A DNA stretch of 38,073 bases from Bacteroidota bacterium (GCA_016866255.1 VGMY01000019.1:1-38073); one strand, 5' to 3'; counted from the stretch's first letter, positions 1 through 8,895 are shown. The notes: generated from the letters alone by a model not told the origin. Made by a program: numbers and translations.

Positions 1-744
1 TTAATCTTTCATAATTCTTATTGTTTCAACCCCTTGTTCTCCGTAGACGTTGATAAAATAAATTCCTGCCTTAAAACCGTTGAGGTTAAGCTCTGTCGAA
101 GACAGTCCTTCTGTAGATTTAACGAACAATTCTTGACCGTTTAAATTGCTCAACGTAAGACGAGTTCCGTTCAGTCCTTTAACGGTTGAAATACCGCTGG
201 AAGGATTCGGGAACACAGTCAATGGCTCAATCACTCCGGTAATTAACCCAGCGGTTCCAACCATAATTTTATATCCTGAAAAAGATACGGACTGGGTAAC
301 AGGGGCAGGAGGCAGTCCTGGTAATAGAGATACAAGGACTGTTGCATCAACCTCAATGGTAATGGGATAGGTTCCGGTTGTTGCCGTAGTTCCCCAAATG
401 TTGGCACAACCATTGGCTCCACCGTTGTAGTTGCAACTTGCGATGTTGCAAGCGTAGTTATAACCTGAGGGTAATCCCTGAACACCGGTTACCGAGAAAC
501 CTTGAATGGGCGACCCCACAAATTGTCCAGAGGCATCCAATTCGGCCGTAACGGTTGATGGAACTTTGAAATTTAAGTCGGTCGAATAAGCAACATTGGC
601 AGCTGCTGGTGGCAAATTCTGCGTTGTATCTGGCCAGACACCGTAGGTTGAATCGATAAAGTTTGCTCCCGGTACGCACGACTGTCCGAACGAAGCAAAG
701 GCAAGAAAGCTAAAAAAAGCGAGCAGAGGTAAAGATTTTTTCAT
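1..744 (-). CDS. Secreted protein with T9SS type A C-terminal sorting domain
   Basis: A 247-residue exported protein of unknown function. Residues 1-20 are a signal peptide (MKK, hydrophobic core, ending ASFG) followed by glutamine. The middle is Cys-rich around residues 95-115 (several Cys-Asn pairs, possible disulfides) and has no family I recognise. The last ~75 residues carry the type A sorting tail: VFPNPSSG, then a beta-rich stretch ending GIYFINVYGEQGVETIRIMKD-like, as recognised by the type IX secretion system. It should therefore cross the outer membrane and stay on the surface or be released. An in-frame ATG two codons upstream (750) is possible, but MKK is the usual signal-peptide start. 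The stop codon is at the first bases of the window, so the gene is complete. A good promoter lies upstream at 768-797. Confidence 0.85.
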   Translation of the reverse strand: MKKSLPLLAFFSFLAFASFGQSCVPGANFIDSTYGVWPDTTQNLPPAAANVAYSTDLNFKVPSTVTAELDASGQFVGSPIQGFSVTGVQGLPSGYNYACNIASCNYNGGANGCANIWGTTATTGTYPITIEVDATVLVSLLPGLPPAPVTQSVSFSGYKIMVGTAGLITGVIEPLTVFPNPSSGISTVKGLNGTRLTLSNLNGQELFVKSTEGLSSTELNLNGFKAGIYFINVYGEQGVETIRIMKD

Positions 745-767
745 ATGCATGTAATTTATAGTTCAAT

Positions 768-797
768 CAAAGATAAGAAAAAAAATACCGCTTCAAA
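768..797 (-). promoter_or_regulatory. Bacteroidota-type promoter for the T9SS cargo gene
   Basis: Read on the minus strand: TTTG (797-794), an 18-base spacer, then TATCTTTG (775-768). This matches the Bacteroidota consensus TTTG-N19-TAnnTTTG with one base less spacing. It lies 23 bases upstream of the chosen start codon at 744. Confidence 0.7.
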
Positions 798-802
798 ATC
801 TT

Positions 803-810
803 TATTTTTG
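803..810 (+). promoter_or_regulatory. -7 element TATTTTTG for the DUF4286-rsmA operon
   Basis: TATTTTTG matches TAnnTTTG and lies 26 bases before the ATG at 837 and 56 before the ATG at 867. No convincing TTTG is found at the expected -33 distance. Together with 768-797 it makes a compact divergent promoter region. Confidence 0.5.
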
Positions 811-866
811 CAGGGCAATTAAAATACGAGGGGTATATGGAAGTCAAAGAATCAACGGCCAACGAA

Positions 867-1178
867 ATGTTGTACAATGTGACGGTAAGTATAGAGCCGA
901 GCCTTGAACCGGATTGGTTGCTTTGGATGCAAACAATCCATATTCCTGAGGTCTTAAAAACCCAGTGTTTTTCCCGCTGTGTGTTGTCAAAGGTCAATGG
1001 CAATGAACCCAATGAATGCACGTATTCCATTCTGTATTGGGCCAAGGATCAAGTCGCCTTGAATCATTATTTTAACACCTATGCGGAAGAACTACAACAA
1101 CAGCATAAACTGCGCTACGACGGAAATTTTGTGGCGTTTCGAACTACGATGGATTTGATCAACACCATCCTTGCATGA
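867..1178 (+). CDS. DUF4286 family protein
   Basis: A 103-residue soluble protein of the Bacteroidota-wide DUF4286 family, whose function is unknown. The family hallmark is an N terminus of the form LYNVTVSIE, then a Trp-rich segment (WLLWMQTIHIPEVL) and a C-terminal AFRTTMDLI. I chose the ATG at 867 because family members begin directly with M-(I)LYNVTV. An in-frame ATG at 837 has a purine-rich AGGGG just upstream and would add ten residues. The stop overlaps the start of rsmA as ATGA (1175-1178), so the two genes are translationally coupled. Confidence 0.8.
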   Translation: MLYNVTVSIEPSLEPDWLLWMQTIHIPEVLKTQCFSRCVLSKVNGNEPNECTYSILYWAKDQVALNHYFNTYAEELQQQHKLRYDGNFVAFRTTMDLINTILA

Positions 1179-1948
1179 GCGTCGCTCCCAAAAAGCATTT
1201 AGGGCAACATTTTTTAACCAACCAAGCGGTTTGTAAAAAAATCGTGGACGCCATTCCGGCCTTACCATCAAAATCGTTGGTTCTGGAAATAGGCCCTGGT
1301 AAAGGCGCTATTACCCAATTTCTACTTGAGCGAAACGACATCGATTTACATGCTTTTGAGATCGATATGGAGTCGGTTAACTACTTACACCAGGCTTTTC
1401 CTCAATTTACACAAGTTCATTTGATCGATTTTTTGAAAGCGGATTTAAGGCAATTTTTCGAAGGCCAATCGTTTTCCGTGGTCGGTAACTTTCCTTACAA
1501 CATTTCTTCACAAATCGTGTTTAAATGCCTTGAAAATCGAAGGAAAATCCCATTAATTTTAGGGATGTTTCAGAAAGAGGTCGCTAAAAGAATTGCCGAG
1601 ACTCCCGGAAGTAAAGAATATGGGATTTTGAGCGTTCTTGTGCAGGCATTTTACGAGGTAAAATATCTTTTTTCGGTTGAACCCGGTTCTTTTTTTCCCC
1701 CTCCAAAAGTGGTCTCAGGGGTTATCCGATGCACCCGAAACGATCGATTGGCCTTACCGTGCGATGAAGGATTGTTTGTTTCTGTGGTCAAGACGGCCTT
1801 TAACCAACGCAGAAAAACCTTGCGAAATTCGTTAAAGGCACTTACCCTTTCGCTTCCCTTGGAGCTGGCTGCTAAAAGACCGGAGCAACTATCCGTTGAA
1901 GAATACATTTATGTAACCCAATTTATCGAACAGTATGGCAAAAAATAG
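1175..1948 (+). CDS. rsmA: 16S rRNA (adenine1518-N6/adenine1519-N6)-dimethyltransferase
   Basis: RsmA (KsgA) uses S-adenosylmethionine to dimethylate two adjacent adenines in the 3' terminal hairpin of 16S rRNA, a late step in small-subunit assembly. The 257-residue length is normal. Visible motifs: N-terminal KKHLGQHFL; SAM motif I LEIGPGKG at residues 37-44; the catalytic NFPY at 105-108; and FFPPPKV in the post-catalytic region. The C-terminal helical domain with FNQRRKTLRNSL is also typical. The ATG overlaps the upstream stop (ATGA) and its 3' end overlaps the next gene by 14 bases, so it sits inside a three-gene operon. Confidence 0.97.
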   Translation: MSVAPKKHLGQHFLTNQAVCKKIVDAIPALPSKSLVLEIGPGKGAITQFLLERNDIDLHAFEIDMESVNYLHQAFPQFTQVHLIDFLKADLRQFFEGQSFSVVGNFPYNISSQIVFKCLENRRKIPLILGMFQKEVAKRIAETPGSKEYGILSVLVQAFYEVKYLFSVEPGSFFPPPKVVSGVIRCTRNDRLALPCDEGLFVSVVKTAFNQRRKTLRNSLKALTLSLPLELAAKRPEQLSVEEYIYVTQFIEQYGKK

Positions 1949-2477
1949 TTTAGACCCTTTGGTCCTGATTAAAAGTGAAAATGAAAAAGTATTCCAACAA
2001 GGGTTGGCGCTATTGGAAGAAAAGGGAAACTTGTCCCATCTGCCCGGATTGGTGGAATGCTATCTTCTTGAGTCGCCAGGGATCAAGCGAACGGCCCTCT
2101 ATTCTTTTTTAGCATCCATTACTAAGAAAGGAATTCGGGAGGCCTGGATGGGATTGCTAAACCAAACCAACGATGTCGAGTATAAACGACAGATTATGAA
2201 CATAATGTGGAATTCCCGATTGGACTTCAGCCCCTATTTGGTCGATTTTGTTGTGTGGTCTAAGGAGGGCGATTATCAAAATACGCTAGAGTGTCTTACC
2301 TTGATTGAACACATGGAAGGTCCGTTTAGTGAGGAACAACTTTTGGAAGCACAATGCATCGCTCAGGCCCATGTAAGCAGCATGAATTCGGAGAGCGAAC
2401 AAAAGCAAACCCTGCTAAGCGAACTGTTAAAGGTTCTTGAACAACTGCCGAGCAGCGAAGATCTATTTTTGGATTAA
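1935..2477 (+). CDS. Helical (HEAT-repeat-like) hypothetical protein
   Basis: A 180-residue protein without signal peptide or membrane segment. The sequence is a series of amphipathic helices with leucine spacing (for example LPGLVECYLL, ALYSFLASI, LECLTLIEHM), which suggests HEAT/ARM-type repeats, but I cannot assign a family or function. It starts 14 bases inside rsmA, so it is the third gene of the DUF4286-rsmA operon. Its 3' end overlaps the convergent DUF4296 gene by 15 bases. The C terminus is acidic (SSEDLFLD). Confidence 0.7.
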   Translation: MAKNSLDPLVLIKSENEKVFQQGLALLEEKGNLSHLPGLVECYLLESPGIKRTALYSFLASITKKGIREAWMGLLNQTNDVEYKRQIMNIMWNSRLDFSPYLVDFVVWSKEGDYQNTLECLTLIEHMEGPFSEEQLLEAQCIAQAHVSSMNSESEQKQTLLSELLKVLEQLPSSEDLFLD

Positions 2478-2801
2478 TTCGTTATTGTAATCTTGAATAA
2501 TTTGTTCGTTCATTTCCGAGAAAACAGCAGGATTTGCAGCATAATAAGAAAAACTTTCCTCATACTGCCGCTTTGAAATCCGATACTTTTTGAAAATGCC
2601 TGATAAGGTTTTATCCAAGGGATCCAGGTATAAGTTCGGCGAGCCGAACGATTTTTGATAGTGCATTTCTGCCAAGTAAACTTCCCCCATAATCTTAACC
2701 ATTTTATTTTTTTCGATAACGGAGAAGGACGAACTTGAGTGGCATGAAAAAAACATACCGCCGAATGTTAACAGGAGCATATGCACAATTTGGCGAGTCA
2801 T
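2463..2801 (-). CDS. DUF4296 domain lipoprotein
   Basis: A 112-residue predicted lipoprotein. The signal segment ends in a loose lipobox FFSC (Cys20) followed by a Ser-rich linker. The rest matches the DUF4296 pattern: a helix with MGEVYLAEMHYQ, then LDPLDKTLSGIFKKYRISKRQYEESFSYYAANP. Function is unknown. I chose the ATG at 2801 because it forms a 4-base ATGA overlap with the stop of the upstream glycosyltransferase gene; an ATG at 2825 is also in frame. In Bacteroidota this family is often found beside the polyprenol-phosphate mannosyltransferase, as here. Confidence 0.8.
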   Translation of the reverse strand: MTRQIVHMLLLTFGGMFFSCHSSSSFSVIEKNKMVKIMGEVYLAEMHYQKSFGSPNLYLDPLDKTLSGIFKKYRISKRQYEESFSYYAANPAVFSEMNEQIIQDYNNELIQK

Positions 2802-3508
2802 AAGGGCATACGTTTCATTTTCCAAACGCCCAACAAGGCCTCCTTGAAAATTCCCGAACTCATTTTAGATTCTCCGTGAAGACGGTCTTTGAACGTGATG
2901 GGGACTTCAATAACGCGGTATTGTTGCTTAATGACAGCGTACTTCATGCATATTTGAAAAGCATACCCCTTAAAATTAATAAGGTCCAGCGCAAGGCTTT
3001 CAAGCGCCTTTCTTCGGTAGCACTTAAAGCCCGCGGTTGAATCCTTAATGTTTATCCAAAGGATGATGCGTACATACAGGTTGGCAAAAAAGGACAACAA
3101 CCATCGGCTCAAGGGCCAATTTTCAATTTTTCCCCCCTTACAATAGCGCGACCCAATAGCTAAGTCGTAGCCATCAACGCACATTTTTTTTAAGCGATTA
3201 ATGTCTTTCGGATCGTGAGAAAAATCGGAGTCCATTTCAAAAATAAAGGCATAATTGCGCTCGAGGGCCCATTTGAATCCTTCAATATATGCGGTGCCTA
3301 GACCAAGCTTGCCGTTTCGGCAAATAAGAAATACGCGCCCCGGAAATTTTTGCATCATGTGGGCTATTTCCGATTGCGTTCCATCCGGCGAGGCGTCATC
3401 AACAAACAACACATGTAAATGGGGATCCTGAAGTAATACCGCCTCGGTGATAGGAGCAATATTCTCCAATTCATTGTAAGTCGGAATAATGATGAGCGTA
3501 TCGGTCAT
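2798..3508 (-). CDS. Polyprenol monophosphomannose synthase-like glycosyltransferase (GT2)
   Basis: A 236-residue GT-A fold, family 2 glycosyltransferase. It most resembles dolichol/polyprenol-phosphate mannosyltransferases, which move a sugar from a nucleotide donor to a lipid phosphate at the inner face of the cytoplasmic membrane. Evidence: start TDTLIIIPTYNE; VDDASPDGT with Asp37-Asp38; the metal-binding DSD at 93-95 in EMDSDFSHDP; GSRYCKGG; and the late KDRLHGESKMS motif. No long C-terminal membrane domain is present, as in the short single-domain members. The start at 3508 gives the family N terminus; a longer open frame to 3658 has an unrelated extension and would overlap rseP. The exact sugar and acceptor are inferred. 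Confidence 0.88.
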   Translation of the reverse strand: MTDTLIIIPTYNELENIAPITEAVLLQDPHLHVLFVDDASPDGTQSEIAHMMQKFPGRVFLICRNGKLGLGTAYIEGFKWALERNYAFIFEMDSDFSHDPKDINRLKKMCVDGYDLAIGSRYCKGGKIENWPLSRWLLSFFANLYVRIILWINIKDSTAGFKCYRRKALESLALDLINFKGYAFQICMKYAVIKQQYRVIEVPITFKDRLHGESKMSSGIFKEALLGVWKMKRMPL

Positions 3509-3604
3509 AGATATTGAGAACAACGAAATTAGACAAATAGCGGCATTTCTTAAAATTATTTCCGTAATGTACAGTGCGAGTTGGGGGGAAACCCAACATG
3601 ACGC

Positions 3605-3634
3605 GTTGGCCCCAAATAAATCTGCGTATATTTG
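3605..3634 (+). promoter_or_regulatory. Promoter upstream of rseP
   Basis: GTTG (3605-3608), an 18-base spacer, then TATATTTG (3627-3634), a full match to the Bacteroidota -7 consensus. It lies 17 bases before the rseP ATG at 3652. Its position supports that ATG over the upstream in-frame starts, which would lie upstream of the transcript start. Confidence 0.65.
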
Positions 3635-3651
3635 CACTTTCAAACAGGACC

Positions 3652-5055
3652 ATGGCAATTACAGCAATTTTAATCAAGGCAGCCCAACTCATTCTTTCTT
3701 TGGCATTCCTTGTTGCAATTCATGAACTTGGCCACTTCATCCCTGCCCGTTTATTTAACACCAAAGTGGAGCGGTTTTATCTTTTTTTCAATCCTTGGTT
3801 CTCCATTTTTCGATTCAAAAACGTCAACGGCAAAAAAAAATTTTCTTGGTTTTCGAAGAAAGCACCAGACGATTGGGACGCGGATGATCATACAACCGAA
3901 TGGGGTATAGGATGGTTGCCTCTCGGGGGATACGTCAAAATTGCGGGCATGATTGATGAGTCATTGGACAAAGAGCAGATGGCTCAGGCCCCAAAACCGT
4001 ATGAATTTAGGACTAAAAAAGTTTGGCAACGCTTGGTGATTATGGTTGGTGGGGTTACGGTAAATTTGGTGGGGGGCTTTATGATTTATAGCGCAATAGC
4101 ATGGACTTGGGGAGGATATGAAATGGATATAGATAAATTGGAAAATGGAATGGCAATCCACCCTTACCTCGAGCAATACGATTTGCGTTCCGGAGATAAC
4201 ATTATCGCATTAGATGGGAAAAGGATTTCAGCCTTGGAGGACATCAATCGGGGGATTTTTCTACGAAACAAAACCCACGTGACCTTACTTCGTAACGGAA
4301 AAAAAATAACTCGAAAACTACCTGAGGAAATTGATCAAGAATTGTTTGAAAACGGGGTATTGGGTGTTGCTTCGTTTAGGGCGTTTTCGGCAAAGGTCGA
4401 CTCGATTATTCCAAAAAGCCTTGCGGAAAAAGCGGGATTGCAAGCCGGAGACAGCATTTTAACCATTGGCAATAGAACCATTCGATATTTTGATGATATC
4501 CAGAGCAGCTTGTATGATGCGAGGGGAGAGGTAACAGCTATCGAGGTTTTAAGAGCAGAAGACACCTTATTGTTAGCGGCAAAGGTAAGTAAGGAAGGAA
4601 CCATCGGGTTTATGGCATCGAATACTCCTACAGCGGATACCAATGCTTTAAGGAAAGTGAGTTATGGATTTTTAGGTGGACTGAAAAAAGGGATTGTTGG
4701 GGGAAGCCAAATGTTGCGCGATTACGTTGCGCAATTCAAATTTGTTTTCACCAAAAAAGGGGCGACTTCCGTTGGAGGATTCACGCGAATTGGCGACATG
4801 TTTGCCGCAGTTTGGGATTGGAAGATTTTTTGGTTGAATACGGCGTTTTTATCGTTTGCTCTTGCTTTTATGAACATCCTTCCCATTCCCGCCTTGGATG
4901 GTGGCCACGTGGTCTTCTTGCTTTATGAATGGATCACGGGAAAAGAGGCCCCGCAAAAGATTTTGGAATATGCTCAATATGTCGGTTTTTTCTTATTGCT
5001 ATCCCTGATGATTTATGCCAACGGGAACGATCTCGTTCAATTAGTTTTCAAGTAG
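3652..5055 (+). CDS. rseP: RIP metalloprotease RseP (site-2 protease, M50 family)
   Basis: An inner-membrane zinc metalloprotease that cuts substrates within the membrane, classically anti-sigma factors and leftover signal peptides. The first transmembrane helix contains the zinc motif HELGH at residues 24-28. A long periplasmic region holds two PDZ-like domains, the second around KAGLQAGDSILTIGN. The C-terminal membrane part contains NILPIPALDGGH, with the third zinc ligand Asp. At 467 residues it is typical. It has a Bacteroidota-style insert after the first helix (KVERFYLFFNPWFSIF... KKAPDDWDADD). The start at 3652 fits both the family and the promoter just upstream. Its end overlaps the convergent globin gene by 15 bases. 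Confidence 0.95.
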   Translation: MAITAILIKAAQLILSLAFLVAIHELGHFIPARLFNTKVERFYLFFNPWFSIFRFKNVNGKKKFSWFSKKAPDDWDADDHTTEWGIGWLPLGGYVKIAGMIDESLDKEQMAQAPKPYEFRTKKVWQRLVIMVGGVTVNLVGGFMIYSAIAWTWGGYEMDIDKLENGMAIHPYLEQYDLRSGDNIIALDGKRISALEDINRGIFLRNKTHVTLLRNGKKITRKLPEEIDQELFENGVLGVASFRAFSAKVDSIIPKSLAEKAGLQAGDSILTIGNRTIRYFDDIQSSLYDARGEVTAIEVLRAEDTLLLAAKVSKEGTIGFMASNTPTADTNALRKVSYGFLGGLKKGIVGGSQMLRDYVAQFKFVFTKKGATSVGGFTRIGDMFAAVWDWKIFWLNTAFLSFALAFMNILPIPALDGGHVVFLLYEWITGKEAPQKILEYAQYVGFFLLLSLMIYANGNDLVQLVFK

Positions 5056-5400
5056 TTTCATTTTGCTTTGAATGTTCAGGGCAATGAGCCTGGCCCTTTC
5101 CTTGGCAAGAAGGGTTGTGGGACCCTCAAAATGCTCTTCCAAGGTTTGAAAGAACAAGGTTAACCACAGATCAAAAGAAGTCTTAGTGAGGGGTAGCCTG
5201 AGGTGTTTTTCGGTTACATTGGTCGTGTATCCCTGTTCGCCTAGCAGGATAAATCGCCAAAACTGTTCTATTCTAGAACGATGCTGGTTCCCATCAAGGC
5301 CCTCAAAAAAAAGGGATAACTCTTTATTTTTCATCACTTTTTCGTAGAAAGACGTTACCAAAAGGGCAACATCTTCATCGGTTTCAATATCTTTTTTCAT
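5041..5400 (-). CDS. Group III truncated haemoglobin
   Basis: A 119-residue globin of the short 2-on-2 type. The N-terminal pattern DIETDEDVALLVTSFYEKV, the FF segment, QFWRFILLG, and the late helix LTKTSFDLWLTLFFQTLEEHFEG with ERARLIALNI all match group III truncated globins. His66 (TEKHLRLPL) is the likely proximal haem ligand. The role of group III globins is poorly known; oxygen or NO chemistry is usually suggested. The stop lies 15 bases inside the 3' end of rseP. The start is 8 bases downstream of the large outer-membrane protein gene, so the two are probably co-transcribed. Confidence 0.85.
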   Translation of the reverse strand: MKKDIETDEDVALLVTSFYEKVMKNKELSLFFEGLDGNQHRSRIEQFWRFILLGEQGYTTNVTEKHLRLPLTKTSFDLWLTLFFQTLEEHFEGPTTLLAKERARLIALNIQSKMKLLEN

Positions 5401-5408
5401 GGTTAAAA

Positions 5409-8400
5409 TTAGAAAAACGCGCGCAACTCCATCCCCCCGTTGTGGATAACGCCCCGGTTGGCAGGTTTTCTGCCGCTATATTGTAAGTTTACTTGTAGGT
5501 TTTTGGAAACATTTCGTTGCCAAAGCACCGACCATGTGAAATTTGATCCGGGCTGAAGGGTTTCTAACATTTCGAAAACAACGGCTCCTTGATTGATTCC
5601 CACGTATTTGAGGTTCAAATATTTGATGTCCAGTTGCAGGCTGCCTTTCTGCGCCGTGTTGTACTTGACTCCCGCGCTCAATTCTTTTCCTTGCAGTTCG
5701 GAAACCCCATAAACGGGATTGTTCCGTTTATCATTTAATTTAACCTCGCCATAAATTCGGTACGAGGTGGTAGGTTGGTAGGCAAGTTCAATCAAGCCTT
5801 GCCGGTAAGAAATTTGGTAATTTCTTCCGGTAGTATAATCAACTTCCGAGCTTTTTAGGCCTGATTGAATTTCAGTTTTCACTGACAGTGACGGAAGGAT
5901 ATTCCAACGTGCCAAAATCGAATGAAAAGTAACCGACTTACCATCGAAGCCCGTTGCTAAAAGGGTTTTATTTAGGGCCTTATTAAATTCATAATGTGCA
6001 TTAAATTTTGAGGAGGTTCTCAAAAGAAATAGCGTGTTTCGTAGCGAATAGGTGGATGAAATCAAATCTGCATTGCTGATTTCTGCACGTAAGGGGTTGA
6101 GCAACTCTTCCATTTTCCAATCGTTAAATTTACGAGCCGAACGCAGGCGAAATTGGTTTGAAAGCAATGAAAGAACCTTGAGAATTCCGGTCTTTTTATT
6201 CCAAATTAACTCTGGACGCCAAAAAAGGCTTTGATTAAATTCCGTGCCAAAGGTCTTTTGGTATTCGTCGCTTGGTGTAAATACGCGGATGTAGTTAGCT
6301 TGATCGACATAGGCGGCTAATTCAAATTCATTTAAATCTTTCACGCCGTCGTTGTTGTAGTCAATCCATGTGTGCGTTCCTTGACCTGCATTAACCTCGA
6401 GGTAGATAAAGGTTCGTTTCTGCTCAAGTCCTGTGTTCAACTCATAGTAACTGTTCAACACCAATGCGCCTTTGAAACTTCGGCCGCTATACTCCAACCT
6501 CCCAACAAGGGATTGATCCGGAGTGAGTTTCAGGAGTGCCGTATCAATGGGGGTTAATTTTCTCCACGCGATGGTGGAAAGAAAACGGTTTCCTTTCTTT
6601 GTTTCTACCACAGTTTCTCCGCCAAGGGAGGTTCCTCGGGCCGCTGTTGCGATCCCTAAAACGGTGGGCTTATAGTCTAACCGATCTCGGAGAAATAAGC
6701 GCAACTTATTTTTAGAACTGTCGGCATTTTCGAAGTAAAATTGATAATCGAAAAATCCATAGCTTGATGAATTTCCGCCAGTTAAGGTATCTCGTAAGTT
6801 GAGTTCCTGATCGTCTTTGAATCCGATTAACAATTTTTTTCCCCGGAACTCGATGTTTGCGCGATGCCTTATAAACGTATTCTGTTTTCCTCTTAAGGAA
6901 TTTAAAGCGCTCGCATCCCAATCAGCGCGCAAACGGGTTCCTTTTAAGGAACCCTCAGAAAATAATCTTTGGGCTTGGTAGTTGTTGCCAATGTTAAAAT
7001 GCTGGCCCCTTAGCGAAACCGTTCCAATTTTTTCATGTTGACACACGTGCTGAGCGACAGCAAACCATTGGTTTCCCGTAAAGGGAAGCCCACGCACGTT
7101 CCAATCCCTGTCGAATTCTACTTTTCTATAGGGTTCAATAGCGCTAAACGTTGCGCTCAAAAATTCCAACTCTCCACTGCTTTTGTTGATCCAACCCTTT
7201 GATGTTTCGTTCCATTGTCGCCCGATTTTTGTCAAGCTTCCAATTCCCCAATCATTCCCCAAGTCTTTTTTAGAAAAAAGATTAGTGGCGTTTTCTGAAC
7301 CCGAAATTTCTTGAACTAAGGTGAATTTTTGGCCAATTTTCTGTTCAATTCCAACGGTAATCATGCTCCTTCGTTTTGGCGTAATGATGCGTTGTAAGGG
7401 GGCATAATCCCCTTGCGGTTGATTTCCTACCGGTTCAACCCATCGGTAAACAGGGCCAAAAGCAGTCGTTTTGTCAAGCACATAGTTCCCTTTGAAAGCA
7501 CCCACCTTTGTAAAAGTAGCGCGGTAGCGGGCAGAATCGGGATGCACGGTAAAAACCAGGATGGAGTCAAAACCAAGGGAATCGATCAGTTTGTATAAAT
7601 TTTGGTTAGCAAAATATCCGACAGAATCAAGCGTGTTAAGGGTTGCCAGCGACAGGCTGTCCCCAACTTGTGATAAGGTGGTTTTGTTTGCTGAAGTTAG
7701 GCTCAGTTGCAAAGGTTGATTTTTAAGGTCTTGTTCGCGGTAATAATTGAGGTATACCCATGTGTTTTCAGTTTTATAAGTTATGCTTTGTTGCAATAAA
7801 GAACGCGTGTAGGATTGATCTGAATATTGGAATTCGGCAACGATTCTCACGTCTTTTGTGATGAGATTTTTGGGGGTGAAAACAAGTTCGGAGGTGTTGT
7901 AATCAATCGTGTAGTCAAATTCCTGACCTCGAACCAACAAGCGGCCATCGAGGAAGATTTTTTCGGTCCCTGACAACACGATTATGAACGGTTCGTTTTC
8001 GGCACCTCGCAAACGATAGGGACCTTGATTGTTTTCTACTCCTGAAATTATTTGACGTTGAAATTTGCCTTTTGATAATCCGGCGCTTGTTTGAAAGTAA
8101 ACAACTCCTTTTCCGAAAGTTGTTTGGTATTGATGGGTGATCCCTTGACCCCGTTTTCTGTAATTGAGAAAATATCCTTGAGGTTTGGCCAGCCAAAAAT
8201 CTCCGGCCACAAACTTCAGTTTTTCGTTGTAAAGCTGAATGAAGACCTGATCGAACTCTTGCAGCCGATTGGTATTGCCTTCGGGCTGAATGGGAATATT
8301 GGCATCGGATATGGAAGCTAAAATATTTAAGCGGTCATTCAATTTACCGTTGAGTTCTAGGTTGAGGGTTGAATTGATCCCTAGGTTTTGTTGGTTCCCA

Positions 8401-8831
8401 AAACTAATGCCTCGTGATACGCTTCCTTTTTTGGCAATTTCACTGCTGCCAAAGAAATTGTTGAAGTCCGTATTGTCAGCTTGAAGTTGAAAATTATTGG
8501 ATTGCCCGCGTTGTTGAATGCTTGAAACGTCGAATTTTTGATAGGAGGGGGTTAACTTTTGGTTAATTCTCACATAGGTGATTCGTAAAGTGTCAAAGGT
8601 AGGTGCATAGAATTTCAGCGTGCTTGTCACATAATCAAACGCATAGTTTTCGCGCGGGACTTCAACCTCTTTTAAGTAACAATTGAGGCTTCCTGGCAAG
8701 ATTGATAGCGAATCGATCACTTGTTCTTTCCCGTTAAGCAAGATGATTTTATCAACTGTTGGCGTGTTCTTTTGAGAATACGCGAAGGCCCAACAGCAGA
8801 AAAACCCAATAATAAAGACCTTTGAAGCCAT
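5409..8831 (-). CDS. Large outer-membrane/surface protein of unknown function (1140 aa)
   Basis: Residues 1-19 are a signal peptide ending AYS, followed by glutamine. After a short N-terminal region the protein is a long series of amphipathic beta strands rich in aromatic residues, ending in ELRAFF with a terminal Phe, as expected for an outer-membrane barrel. The middle contains a segment (SGTEKIFLDGRLLVRGQEFDYTIDYNTSELVFTPKNLITKD) of a type I associate with large Bacteroidota surface proteins related to SprA. That resemblance is from memory and not verified. An EF-hand-like loop occurs at residues 824-835 (D-x-N-x-D-G-x-x-D-x-x-E). No T9SS tail is present. A weak -7 element (TATTTTCG, 8845-8838) lies just before the start. 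Confidence 0.75.
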   Translation of the reverse strand: MASKVFIIGFFCCWAFAYSQKNTPTVDKIILLNGKEQVIDSLSILPGSLNCYLKEVEVPRENYAFDYVTSTLKFYAPTFDTLRITYVRINQKLTPSYQKFDVSSIQQRGQSNNFQLQADNTDFNNFFGSSEIAKKGSVSRGISFGNQQNLGINSTLNLELNGKLNDRLNILASISDANIPIQPEGNTNRLQEFDQVFIQLYNEKLKFVAGDFWLAKPQGYFLNYRKRGQGITHQYQTTFGKGVVYFQTSAGLSKGKFQRQIISGVENNQGPYRLRGAENEPFIIVLSGTEKIFLDGRLLVRGQEFDYTIDYNTSELVFTPKNLITKDVRIVAEFQYSDQSYTRSLLQQSITYKTENTWVYLNYYREQDLKNQPLQLSLTSANKTTLSQVGDSLSLATLNTLDSVGYFANQNLYKLIDSLGFDSILVFTVHPDSARYRATFTKVGAFKGNYVLDKTTAFGPVYRWVEPVGNQPQGDYAPLQRIITPKRRSMITVGIEQKIGQKFTLVQEISGSENATNLFSKKDLGNDWGIGSLTKIGRQWNETSKGWINKSSGELEFLSATFSAIEPYRKVEFDRDWNVRGLPFTGNQWFAVAQHVCQHEKIGTVSLRGQHFNIGNNYQAQRLFSEGSLKGTRLRADWDASALNSLRGKQNTFIRHRANIEFRGKKLLIGFKDDQELNLRDTLTGGNSSSYGFFDYQFYFENADSSKNKLRLFLRDRLDYKPTVLGIATAARGTSLGGETVVETKKGNRFLSTIAWRKLTPIDTALLKLTPDQSLVGRLEYSGRSFKGALVLNSYYELNTGLEQKRTFIYLEVNAGQGTHTWIDYNNDGVKDLNEFELAAYVDQANYIRVFTPSDEYQKTFGTEFNQSLFWRPELIWNKKTGILKVLSLLSNQFRLRSARKFNDWKMEELLNPLRAEISNADLISSTYSLRNTLFLLRTSSKFNAHYEFNKALNKTLLATGFDGKSVTFHSILARWNILPSLSVKTEIQSGLKSSEVDYTTGRNYQISYRQGLIELAYQPTTSYRIYGEVKLNDKRNNPVYGVSELQGKELSAGVKYNTAQKGSLQLDIKYLNLKYVGINQGAVVFEMLETLQPGSNFTWSVLWQRNVSKNLQVNLQYSGRKPANRGVIHNGGMELRAFF

Positions 8832-8895
8832 CTTTTACGAAAATACGGATTGTTGACTAACCGACTATACCTATCTTGCGGTCAAAACGCTTAAT

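Noticed and set aside
7915..8321. Open frames in other frames across the large outer-membrane gene
   Set aside because: They are short, basic or low in complexity, have no start context, and lie fully within a well-supported gene.
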